Source of the DNA: Acidobacteriota bacterium
Lineage (GTDB): Bacteria; Acidobacteriota; Terriglobia; Bryobacterales; Bryobacteraceae
Assembly: GCA_026394055.1 (NCBI GenBank)
Contig: JAPKYZ010000071.1
Span: 1 to 50,730 of the forward strand
Direction of reading: 5' to 3'
Length of the DNA: 50,730 nucleotides
Shown here in pieces: positions 8,390 through 15,443 of the stretch (the first letter of the stretch is position 1; every line of letters starts with the position of its first letter). The notes beneath the pieces were generated by a model. It did not search any database and had not been told where the DNA came from. It was given only the letters and a program-made list of their open reading frames with translations. Made by a program: the position numbers and the translations under genes.

Positions 8390-9052
8390 ATGTCCCACGC
8401 CCATCTCCCGCTTACCGACGCCCTGGTGGACTACATCCGGACCGTTTCGCCAGAAGAGCCCGACTACCTCCGCCGCCTCCGGGAAGAGACCGCACTCCAC
8501 CCGTCCGCCCGGATGCAGATCACCCCGGAGCAGGGCCATTTTCTGGGTCTGCTGGTGCGGATGCTGGGCGCCACGCGGGCCATTGAAGTGGGCGTGTTCA
8601 CCGGCTACAGCTCCATTGCCGTCGCCCGGGCGTTGCCCGCCAAAGGCCTGCTGATCGCCTGCGATGTTTCGGAAGAGTTCACCCAGATCGCCCGCCGCTA
8701 CTGGCAGGAAGCAGAGTTGTCCGCCAAGATCGACCTGCGCCTGGCCCCGGCGATGGAGACGCTCCGCGGCCTGCTCGACGTCCACCAAGCCGGCCACTTC
8801 GACTTCGCCTTCATCGACGCCGACAAAACCAACTACCTGGGCTACTACGAATCCTGCCTGGAACTCCTCCGCCCCGGCGGCCTGATCGCCATCGACAACA
8901 CCCTCTGGTCCGGCCGGATACTGGAGGAACACTCCGATGACCCGGACACCGTCGCCCTCCGCGAAGTCAACCGCTTCGTCGCCCAAGACAGCCGAGTCTG
9001 GAGCTGTCTGCTCCCGATCGGGGATGGGTTGACGCTGGCGCTGAAGAGGTAG
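8390..9052 (+). CDS. SAM-dependent O-methyltransferase (class I, CCoAOMT-like)
   Basis: A 220-residue cytosolic enzyme. It has the family motifs: the SAM-binding AIEVGVFTGYSSIAVARALP segment, the acidic loop CDVSEEFTQIARRYW, the FDFAFIDADKTNYLGYYE metal/substrate segment and LLRPGGLIAIDNTLWSG. These are the catechol/caffeoyl-CoA O-methyltransferase-type signatures with a divalent metal. The methyl acceptor is unknown. A much longer in-frame start at 8090 is rejected because the added part is out of character and the -10 element lies directly before ATG 8390. Confidence 0.9.
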   Translation: MSHAHLPLTDALVDYIRTVSPEEPDYLRRLREETALHPSARMQITPEQGHFLGLLVRMLGATRAIEVGVFTGYSSIAVARALPAKGLLIACDVSEEFTQIARRYWQEAELSAKIDLRLAPAMETLRGLLDVHQAGHFDFAFIDADKTNYLGYYESCLELLRPGGLIAIDNTLWSGRILEEHSDDPDTVALREVNRFVAQDSRVWSCLLPIGDGLTLALKR

Positions 9053-9127
9053 GCAAGTGGGGAAGCAGGCCTCTTCCTCGTTGGCTTTGATCGAGTTCCA
9101 CTCCGGGATCTGAGAGACAATGGATCC

Positions 9128-9334
9128 ATGCAGGAAGCGATCACCCGCGACCCCGAAGTGATGCACGGAACGCCCGTGTTCCGGGGCACCCGCGTCCCGG
9201 TGCAGACCCTGTTCGACTACATTGAGAATGGCGAATCACTGGATGAGTTCCTCGACGGCTTCCCCACCATTCGACGAGAGCTCGCGATCCAGGTGCTAGA
9301 AGGGTGCAAGGAACTCCGTCTGGCCCAGGTGTAA
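9128..9334 (+). CDS. DUF433 antitoxin-like protein
   Basis: Sixty-eight residues matching the DUF433 pattern: ITRDPEVMHGTPVFRGTRVPVQTLFDYIENG, then the helix-turn-helix-like DEFLDGFPTIRRELAIQVLE. DUF433 proteins are the usual antitoxin partners of DUF5615 PIN-like proteins, binding DNA and the toxin. The DUF5615 gene follows after 15 bases, so this pair is intact, unlike the pair at 13946. A weak -10 (GACAAT at 9116-9121) ends 6 bases before the ATG. Confidence 0.85.
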   Translation: MQEAITRDPEVMHGTPVFRGTRVPVQTLFDYIENGESLDEFLDGFPTIRRELAIQVLEGCKELRLAQV

Positions 9335-9349
9335 GGCGTCACTCTTCCG

Positions 9350-9625
9350 ATGAAAATCCTGCTGGATGAGTGCGTCGACCAACGGCCGCGGCTTATGTTT
9401 CCCGAACACGACTGCCAAACGGCTGCCTACGCGAAGTTAGCTGGCCTAAAGAACGGCGCTTTGCTGACGGCTTCAGAGGCCGCCGGTTTCGAGGTATTGA
9501 TCACCACTGACCAAGAGATCCCCTATCAACAGAATCTCGGAGGCCGTCGGATTGCGGTCCTCATTCTGTGTGCTCCGACCAACCGCCTTGCGGATTTGAA
9601 ACCTCTGGTGCCTGCGATACTGTAG
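9350..9625 (+). CDS. DUF5615 PIN-like toxin
   Basis: Ninety-one residues: start MKILLDECVDQRPRLMF, central AAGFEVLITTDQEIPYQQNL with the TTDQ acidic motif, and IAVLILCAPTNRLADL. These are the features of DUF5615, a PIN-like nuclease-fold family. D6 and D-containing TTDQE are the likely active-site acids. Found 15 bases after the DUF433 antitoxin as one transcription unit. Function as an RNase toxin follows from the family and is untested here. Confidence 0.85.
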   Translation: MKILLDECVDQRPRLMFPEHDCQTAAYAKLAGLKNGALLTASEAAGFEVLITTDQEIPYQQNLGGRRIAVLILCAPTNRLADLKPLVPAIL

Positions 9626-9633
9626 TGTTTGAG

Positions 9634-9748
9634 TTCTGTCGAACCCGGTCAAGTGCTCCGGTTCAACTAGTTCCGCTTCAGCCCCGCTCTGGGAAAGGGT
9701 TTGTCCGGCTCGCCTACGGCGTTCGAGGAACAAACCCTCCCGACAGAA
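9634..9748. repeat. Nested inverted repeat between convergent genes
   Basis: Outer arms TTCTGTCG (9634-9641) and CGACAGAA (9741-9748) enclose inner arms AGGGTTTGT (9696-9704) and ACAAACCCT (9730-9738). It lies between the convergent DUF5615 and PEP-CTERM genes, so it may be a bidirectional terminator, or a small palindromic repeat element. Confidence 0.55.
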
Positions 9749-9790
9749 CCTCAGCCACGTCCAGCCAGAGCCACAAATCCCCAGCCAGCC

Positions 9791-10492
9791 CTAGCCGCGG
9801 CGCAGGCGGAGGGCGAGGGCGGCGACGGCCAGGCCGATCATCGTCATTGAGCCCGGTTCCGGGACCGACGAGGGCAGCACGGTGCGCGTGAAGCTGGAGC
9901 CACTCGCGGCCGCATCTCCCAATGGAACATAGGCGATCCAGGTGGCGTTGCCATTGCTGTCAAGAACGTCAAGGTCCAAGACGACAAAGCCCAGCATCGA
10001 GCCGTCATAGGTGTAGGTGCCCGCCGGGGCCTTACCGCCGGTGGGGTTGAACGATCCATGGTTGAAGGTAAAGCTGCCGCCGGCCGGGATGTTGAGGTCG
10101 CCGAATTGATAGCCGGGGAAGAAGTCGAAACTGTACGGTGGGCCATCCAGGCAAACGGTGGTGAAGGTGCCGCCACAGCGGAAGGGGTTGGTGAGGGCGA
10201 TGCGCAGTGTGTCGACCGTCGGATCGATGGTGCTGGGCAGGCCCGCATCCAGGTTGGCGATGATTTGGGCCAAGGACGGCCCGCCCAGCAGTGGCGTTCC
10301 ACTCGCGTCGGTGACCAGCGCATAGGAAGGGTCGGCCGTGAAAGTCACCAGCATCGGAATCGATTCGGTGGCGGTCACCGTGCCCGTTGGTTGCGCGTAG
10401 GTGAGCGCTCCCGTAATGACATCGGCCCAAAGTTGGCCCGCGGCCAGTGACGCGGCCACCATCGTAAGGGCGGCGCGAAGTGTCTTTTTCAT
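9791..10492 (-). CDS. PEP-CTERM sorting-domain secreted protein
   Basis: A 233-residue exported protein. The N-terminus MKKTLRAALTMVAASLAAGQLWA is a signal peptide. The C-terminus has VPEPGSMTMIGLAVAALALRLRRG: a PEP box, a hydrophobic helix and a basic tail, the sorting signal processed by exosortase systems. The body is beta-rich with many Thr, Gly and Pro, and has no catalytic motif. Start ATG 10492 with GGAGG upstream; a longer in-frame start at 10567 is rejected since the signal peptide begins at 10492. Probably a surface or extracellular-matrix protein. Confidence 0.85.
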   Translation of the reverse strand: MKKTLRAALTMVAASLAAGQLWADVITGALTYAQPTGTVTATESIPMLVTFTADPSYALVTDASGTPLLGGPSLAQIIANLDAGLPSTIDPTVDTLRIALTNPFRCGGTFTTVCLDGPPYSFDFFPGYQFGDLNIPAGGSFTFNHGSFNPTGGKAPAGTYTYDGSMLGFVVLDLDVLDSNGNATWIAYVPLGDAAASGSSFTRTVLPSSVPEPGSMTMIGLAVAALALRLRRG

Positions 10493-10667
10493 TTCAATCC
10501 TCCAGTGATTTTCGTGGGGCCGTTCTCTGCTCAAAAACGCCCTGCTACCCGGACGTTCGGAAACCATCGGGAATCTGACTCAGGAGAATGCGTAGTCCGA
10601 TTCCCGTCCGTACTGGTCCGGCAGTACTATCGGCTGCACAAGAACCCTATGCGACGATGAAGCTTCC

Positions 10668-11267
10668 ATGACTGGCGACGCCGATCTGACGCTTCTGCTC
10701 GAGGATTGGGCGCGCGGCGATGAGTCCGCGTTGGACCGCTTGACGCCGCTGATCTACCCGCAACTGCATGCGCTGGCGCGGTCGCAATTGCGGCGCAACT
10801 ACCGGCCTTCCACCTGGCAGACCACTGCGGTGGTGAACGATCTTTTCCTGAAGCTGCTTTCCAGCCGCCCGCCGCGTCTGCAAAGCCGGAAGCACTTTTT
10901 CGTCCTAGCGGCCCGAATCATCCGCCTGGCGCTGATCGACCACTATCGCCAAGTGAAGTCGGAGAAGCGGGGCCGGCTGGGCCGCGTGCCCCTGCATGAC
11001 GACCTGACGTGGGTGGACGCGGTGAGCGAAGACGTCCTCGATCTCGACCGTGCGTTGAACGAGCTAGAGGAGCTCGACCAGCAACAAGCGGAGCTGTTCA
11101 GCATGCGCTTCCTGCTGGGCTGCAGTGCCGAGGAGACGGCGGAACTGGCCGGCCTTTCCAAAGCCACCGTCGACCGCAAAGTGAAGCTGGCGCGGGCTTG
11201 GCTCTATTTACGCTTGCATGAGGCAAAAGACGGCCGGATTTCGAATACGGGATCGGCGGCCTCATGA
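10668..11267 (+). CDS. ECF sigma factor (acidobacterial type)
   Basis: 199 residues. Region 2 is seen in LYPQLHALARSQLRRNYRPSTWQTTAVVNDLFLKL and RKHFFVLAARIIRLALIDHYRQVKSEKR; region 4 in AELFSMRFLLGCSAEETAELAGLSKATVDRKVKLARAWLYLRL with a clear helix-turn-helix. The PQLH-ALARS / LVNEAYLRL-like layout is that of the ECF subfamily found next to protein kinases in Acidobacteria and Planctomycetes. Its stop overlaps the start of the kinase gene (ATGACA at 11264), so sigma factor and kinase are translationally coupled; no anti-sigma factor is nearby, suggesting control by phosphorylation (inference). Confidence 0.85.
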   Translation: MTGDADLTLLLEDWARGDESALDRLTPLIYPQLHALARSQLRRNYRPSTWQTTAVVNDLFLKLLSSRPPRLQSRKHFFVLAARIIRLALIDHYRQVKSEKRGRLGRVPLHDDLTWVDAVSEDVLDLDRALNELEELDQQQAELFSMRFLLGCSAEETAELAGLSKATVDRKVKLARAWLYLRLHEAKDGRISNTGSAAS

Positions 11268-13705
11268 CATCTAAACAATGGACTTCGAAACAAAAATGGC
11301 AGCTCCTGCAGGAGACCTTTGATGAATTGGAGCCGCTCAGCCCCCGTGAACGTGCCCGCGCGCTAGCCCTGCTGGACCCGGTACTGGCGCAGGAGGTGGC
11401 GCAGTTGCTGAATGCCGCGGCGGACGAACAGCAGGCGCAGCAGCGGCTGAAGCGTCCGCCGGACCCTGATCCGCCGAGACCGGAATTGCCGGGGCTGCGG
11501 GTGCTGGAACCGATCGGCTCTGGCGGCTCCGGCGTGGTCTACCGGGCGATCCGCACGGTGGAAGGCGCGGAGCAGGGAGTGGCCGTGAAGGTGCTCCACA
11601 AGGCCTTCATTGATGAGGATGATCTACGGCGCTTTGCCCGCGAACGCCAGATGATGGCCACGCTGAATCATCCGGGCGTGGTTCACTTTCTTGACGCCGG
11701 GGCCACTGGCGATGGGCGCCCGTACCTGGTGATGGAGCTGGCCGAGGGCAGCCCCATCCAGGTCTACTGCAACCAGCACCGGCTTCGGGTGGAGGACAGG
11801 ATCCGGCTGCTGATGCAGGTTTGTCAGGCCGTCGCCGCCGCGCATGCCCGCCTGATTGTCCACCTGGACTTGAAGCCATCGAACATTCTGGTGAGCGAAA
11901 CGGGCGTGGTCAAGCTGCTGGACCTGGGGACGGCTCGGCTGCTGAACCCGCGACACGATGCGACGGTGACGCTCCAGTTGACGCCGCAATACGCCAGCCC
12001 GGAACAGCTGCGCTCGCAGCCGCCGGCGGTGTCGAGCGATGTCTACAGCTTGGGCGTGATCCTCTACGAGCTGCTGTCGGGCGGGTGGCCGTTCCTTTCG
12101 CGCGACTCGATTGTCGCGATCGCGGACCGGGCCGCGGGCAACGCCCGGGTGCGCGATCTGGCGGAGACGGCCACTCCCGAAGCCGCCCAAGAGCGCAGTA
12201 CGACGGCGTCTCGCCTCCGGGCCACGCTGGAGGGCGATCTCTCCTTGATCTGCCAAAAGGCACTGGCATTTGATCCGGCCGAGCGGTATCAGACGGTGGG
12301 CGAACTGGCGGAAGATCTGCGGCGCCATCTGGACGGAGAGCCGGTACTGGCGCATCCGCCGCGATTGGCCTATCGTGTCGGCAAGTTCGCGGTCCGCTAT
12401 CGGGCGCAACTGCTCTTGGTGGTGCTGGTGGTGGCCGGACTGGCCGGGTCCGCGGTGTATTCGGCGCGACAACTGGGGCGCACGCTGGTCGCTTTGGGTC
12501 AGGCCGACGCTTCCCGGTTGGCGATGGCGGCGGCGCTCGGCAGCAATGATGTCTCGGCCAAGCCCAATGTGACGCTGCTCGAGTTTCTGCGGCAAACTCA
12601 TCGGAACGCGCGCCTCTACGTGCCCGATGAGCCCGCGATCCGTTCTGATTTTGAAGCGGCCCTTTCGGCGGGATTCCTCGCCCAGAATGACCTGCCCAGC
12701 GCCGGGCAGGCCGCGGATCAGGCTTTGCAGTTCGCCCGCCAGGCGCGCGATGTCCGGCGCGAGGCGGCTGCGCTGGTGAGTGCCTCTTCGGTTTCGTTTC
12801 GTTCCGGCCGGATGGACCAGGGCTTCGGCGAGGCCTCTCGCGGTTTTGGACTTTGGAAGGAGAACCGGTCTGAGTTCACGCCCGTCCAAAGTTGGAGTCT
12901 GCTGTCGACGGCGGGCGCCATGCTGTTGTACACCCGGCCGTTTGATCGGGCGGCGGCCGAAGTGTTTTCCGCCTGCTTGGCGGAGGCGGCGGCCGGCAAT
13001 CCCGCGGCCGAGCCCTACCGCGCCGATTGTCTCTATGGCCAGGGCATGGTGGCGTTGTCGGTGACGGCGAAATACTCTGAAGCCATCCAGATGCTGCGGG
13101 AAGCGGTGACCTATTGGCGCGCGCGAAACCGGCCGCAGGCATTGAGCAGGACGCTGCAGGGCTTGGGGCTGGCCTATCGCAACAGCGGGCTCTATGCCCA
13201 AGATGAAGCCTGCCAGCGGGAGGCGGCCGAAATTCAAACGGCTTCTGCCGGCCTCGATTCCCTGATTTCGGCCAACTACCGGGCGGTGTGGGCCAGCGCG
13301 CTGGCCGCTACTGGTCACGCGGACCAGGGTCTGCGGGAAGCCGTGAACGCTCTGGCGATCTACCGGAAGATCTACGCCAAACGCGGCGATCCGCTGCTGT
13401 GGACCCCGCTGTCAGCCGCGGCGGCCAATGCCTACGCTCTGGGCCACTATGAGGATTCCATTGCCTATGCCCAAGAGGGCCTGGAAGCGCTTGGCCCCGC
13501 CTCGGCCAGCAGGGATCCGCGGCGCTGCATGGCCAACTCCTACCTCGGCCTCTCGCTCGCCCGGCTGCGGCGTGATGCGGAAGCCATGCCGCTGCTGGAA
13601 CAAGCCCTTCGCGACTATGAAGCGCTACACCGCCAGCACCCGAAGATGGACGACATGCGATCAGAACTGGCGCGCCTGCAACAGCCAACACTTCCCCCGC
13701 GGTAG
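11264..13705 (+). CDS. Transmembrane Ser/Thr protein kinase with C-terminal TPR region
   Basis: 813 residues. Kinase domain about 75-360: glycine loop IGSGGSGVVYRA, lysine in VAVKVLHK, catalytic loop HLDLKPSN (HLD in place of HRD, near residue 200), DLG in place of DFG, and SPEQL plus SSDVYSLGVILYELLSG. A single membrane helix (LLLVVLVVAGLAGSAVYSA) lies near 384-404. The remaining 400 residues are helical TPR-like repeats, expected outside the cytoplasmic membrane. Hanks-type kinases of this layout regulate the linked ECF sigma factor in related genomes; here that is inference from the overlapping genes. The conservative motif changes still keep the essential acids. Confidence 0.9.
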   Translation: MTSKQWTSKQKWQLLQETFDELEPLSPRERARALALLDPVLAQEVAQLLNAAADEQQAQQRLKRPPDPDPPRPELPGLRVLEPIGSGGSGVVYRAIRTVEGAEQGVAVKVLHKAFIDEDDLRRFARERQMMATLNHPGVVHFLDAGATGDGRPYLVMELAEGSPIQVYCNQHRLRVEDRIRLLMQVCQAVAAAHARLIVHLDLKPSNILVSETGVVKLLDLGTARLLNPRHDATVTLQLTPQYASPEQLRSQPPAVSSDVYSLGVILYELLSGGWPFLSRDSIVAIADRAAGNARVRDLAETATPEAAQERSTTASRLRATLEGDLSLICQKALAFDPAERYQTVGELAEDLRRHLDGEPVLAHPPRLAYRVGKFAVRYRAQLLLVVLVVAGLAGSAVYSARQLGRTLVALGQADASRLAMAAALGSNDVSAKPNVTLLEFLRQTHRNARLYVPDEPAIRSDFEAALSAGFLAQNDLPSAGQAADQALQFARQARDVRREAAALVSASSVSFRSGRMDQGFGEASRGFGLWKENRSEFTPVQSWSLLSTAGAMLLYTRPFDRAAAEVFSACLAEAAAGNPAAEPYRADCLYGQGMVALSVTAKYSEAIQMLREAVTYWRARNRPQALSRTLQGLGLAYRNSGLYAQDEACQREAAEIQTASAGLDSLISANYRAVWASALAATGHADQGLREAVNALAIYRKIYAKRGDPLLWTPLSAAAANAYALGHYEDSIAYAQEGLEALGPASASRDPRRCMANSYLGLSLARLRRDAEAMPLLEQALRDYEALHRQHPKMDDMRSELARLQQPTLPPR

Positions 13706-13731
13706 AGCCACGACGTGGTGCAATTCTTTAG

Positions 13732-13794
13732 CCCCATGCGTGAGCTTGGGGCTTTTTCCGGGATCGCGAACAAGCCCCAAGCTCACGCATGGGG
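13732..13794. repeat. 23-bp perfect inverted repeat (strong hairpin)
   Basis: Arms 13732-13754 and 13772-13794 pair perfectly over 23 bases around a 17-base loop; the core is AAGCCCCAAGCTCACGCATG. It begins 27 bases after the kinase stop. No T-tract follows. It may serve as a terminator or be a member of a dispersed palindromic repeat family. Confidence 0.75.
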
Positions 13795-13824
13795 GTGAAA
13801 TGCGACTCGCCAGAGGGTTCAGGC

Positions 13825-13892
13825 CCAAGCCGCAAAGTTAGGCCTTCTTTGCGTCTTTGCCCTTGGCGGCCTCTTAGTTCCCCTTCAGCCGC
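13825..13892. repeat. Direct repeat, left copy, flanking the DUF433 gene
   Basis: About 68 bases closely similar to 14248-14322. Shared stretches include CCAAGCCGCAAAGT, CTTCTTTGCGTCTTTG, CCTTGGCGG and TTCCCCTTCAGCCGC. The inner part is itself palindromic (GCAAAG...CTTTGC). The last block resembles the 3' coding end of the GWxTD gene. Confidence 0.6.
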
Positions 13893-13945
13893 CTTATTTT
13901 GGGTTGGCCCTAACCCGCTAAGATTGTCTTTGAGGAGCATCGCGA

Positions 13946-14209
13946 ATGGCACAGCTGGACTGGTCTCAGTGCACCGCCGTCGAAAGCGTTCCCGGCAAGC
14001 TGAGTGGATCGTGGGTTTTGCGTGATACCCGGATGCCGGTATCAGTGATTTTCGAGAATCTCGAATACGGGGCCACGATCGACGAACTGATCGAGAACTA
14101 CAATGTGACTCGCGAGGAAGTTCAGGCCGTACTGGAGTTTGCGGCCCAAAGCGCCGCCCCACCACCGCCACTCCCCGCGCTGAGCACCGCCGATGCGCGT
14201 ACTCTTTGA
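13946..14209 (+). CDS. DUF433 antitoxin-like protein, orphaned
   Basis: Eighty-seven residues with the DUF433 phrases SGSWVLRDTRMPVSVIFENLEYGATIDELIENYNVTREEVQAVL. The last 20 residues are Pro/Ala-rich. GAGGAG lies upstream, and a TAAGAT -10 element is at 13918-13923. Its stop overlaps the start of a DUF5615-like ORF that is broken after about seven family-like residues, so the antitoxin appears to have lost its toxin. Flanked by the direct repeats at 13825 and 14248. Confidence 0.8.
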   Translation: MAQLDWSQCTAVESVPGKLSGSWVLRDTRMPVSVIFENLEYGATIDELIENYNVTREEVQAVLEFAAQSAAPPPPLPALSTADARTL

Positions 14210-14240
14210 CAAGAGCGACATCGAGCGAATAATCTCCCGC
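14193..14240 (+). pseudogene. Truncated DUF5615 toxin remnant
   Basis: The start ATG overlaps the end of the DUF433 gene in the usual toxin-antitoxin way and encodes MRVLFDK, the standard DUF5615 opening. After that the reading frame runs at once into the direct repeat (14248-14322) and the 3' end of the convergent GWxTD gene, with no further toxin sequence. Interpretation as a deletion at the repeat is inference. Confidence 0.55.
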
Positions 14241-14247
14241 AAAGACG

Positions 14248-14322
14248 CCAAGCCGCAAAGTGACTCATCGGCCTTCTTTGCGTCTTTGCGCCTTGGCGGG
14301 CTTCTAATTCCCCTTCAGCCGC
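14248..14322. repeat. Direct repeat, right copy, flanking the DUF433 gene
   Basis: Pairs with 13825-13892. Its right end forms the last codons (RLKGN and stop) of the minus-strand GWxTD gene, whereas the left copy has only the matching tail with no gene attached. It joins directly to the truncated DUF5615 remnant. Confidence 0.6.
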
Positions 14323-15419
14323 GCGAGAGCTTCCTTGGCCATTTCGCCGCGCGGGTCGGGGGTGAGGCTGATTTTGGTTTCGCCGGGGCGCTCCTCGAAG
14401 GCTTCGCCGGTCATCGCGTGATTGGGGTCTTCGGCGACACGGAACGGCATCGTCATCCGGCGGCCGTCTACTTCGACGATCAGCGAATAGGCGCCGGGCG
14501 GGAGGAAGAAGCGTTGGGTGAACAGCACCGGGCGCGGCTCCTGGTAGCCGAGCGGGATCTCGCTGCGGTCGACCGCCTGGCTGCGGCGCTCAATGGTGAT
14601 GCCCAGTGAGGAGACGGCGCGGGTGCGGAGCTGTACATCGGTGACCGGGATGGTGCCATCCACCCAGAACTGGATGATGCGGACATCGGGCTGCTCGGCG
14701 ACGCTGAAGGTGGATTTCACCACCGCCTTCGGGTCACGGCGCAGCATTTCGGCGGGGGACATGGCGCGCGACAGAATCTCGCTATTGCCGACGCCGGTGA
14801 TGCCTTTGGCGACCCCCAGCGCGGCCTCCACCACCTCATCTTCGGCGGGGGAGACGTTCAACCGGGTCCGCACATCCTGCGGCGTGATGACATCGTTGAC
14901 ACCGAACATGCTGCGCGTGCCCGACTGCGGCACCAGCAGCGCGCGAATCGTGTTGATCATCGGCGAATAGAGCTTGAAGTCGCCGATATTGCGCGGACGG
15001 TAGAACAGGAACTGTAGTCGGGAGCGGTAGCCGGTCTGCGGGGCGTAATCGTAGAACCAGATCTCCGTCTCGTAGAAGATCCGGCTGGAGGGCGTCCGGT
15101 GGACTGCGGTCGGCGGGCCCAGCGCCAGATACATCCGACCCTGGTCGGTATTGGCGCCGGAGCCGGTCTGGCCGCTGCCGTAGTGGCTGTCGATATAGCC
15201 CAGCCGGGCCAGAAACTCGGGCTCGGTGACGGACTTACCGGTCCAGAAAAGCCGCTGGAAGTTCAGCCGCTCTTCAACGCTTGACAGCGCGAGATAAGCC
15301 TTCCGTTCGGCCGGCAGCATTGCTGGCGCCACGCGAGCGAGCCACGCATCCGCGGCCCAAACCTCTGTGGCCCAAATCGTGACCGCCAGCAATGCTACCC
15401 AAAGTCGCCTCACAGCCAT
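14304..15419 (-). CDS. GWxTD-domain secreted protein
   Basis: 371 residues. N-terminal signal peptide (RRLWVALLAVTIWATEVWA-AD). The 100 residues after it carry features of the GWxTD domain of Acidobacteria and Bacteroidota: LPAERKAYLALSSVEERLNFQRLFW, the LGYIDSHYG segment, a GRMYLALGPPTAVHR segment and YETEIWFYDY. The C-terminal half is beta-rich and mentions no catalytic residues. Starts 24 bases after the end of the TonB-dependent receptor gene and is probably in the same operon. Function of the domain is unknown; a periplasmic or surface role is likely. Confidence 0.8.
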   Translation of the reverse strand: MAVRRLWVALLAVTIWATEVWAADAWLARVAPAMLPAERKAYLALSSVEERLNFQRLFWTGKSVTEPEFLARLGYIDSHYGSGQTGSGANTDQGRMYLALGPPTAVHRTPSSRIFYETEIWFYDYAPQTGYRSRLQFLFYRPRNIGDFKLYSPMINTIRALLVPQSGTRSMFGVNDVITPQDVRTRLNVSPAEDEVVEAALGVAKGITGVGNSEILSRAMSPAEMLRRDPKAVVKSTFSVAEQPDVRIIQFWVDGTIPVTDVQLRTRAVSSLGITIERRSQAVDRSEIPLGYQEPRPVLFTQRFFLPPGAYSLIVEVDGRRMTMPFRVAEDPNHAMTGEAFEERPGETKISLTPDPRGEMAKEALARLKGN

Positions 15420-15443
15420 ATGGTGACAGACCGCACCCGGCTC

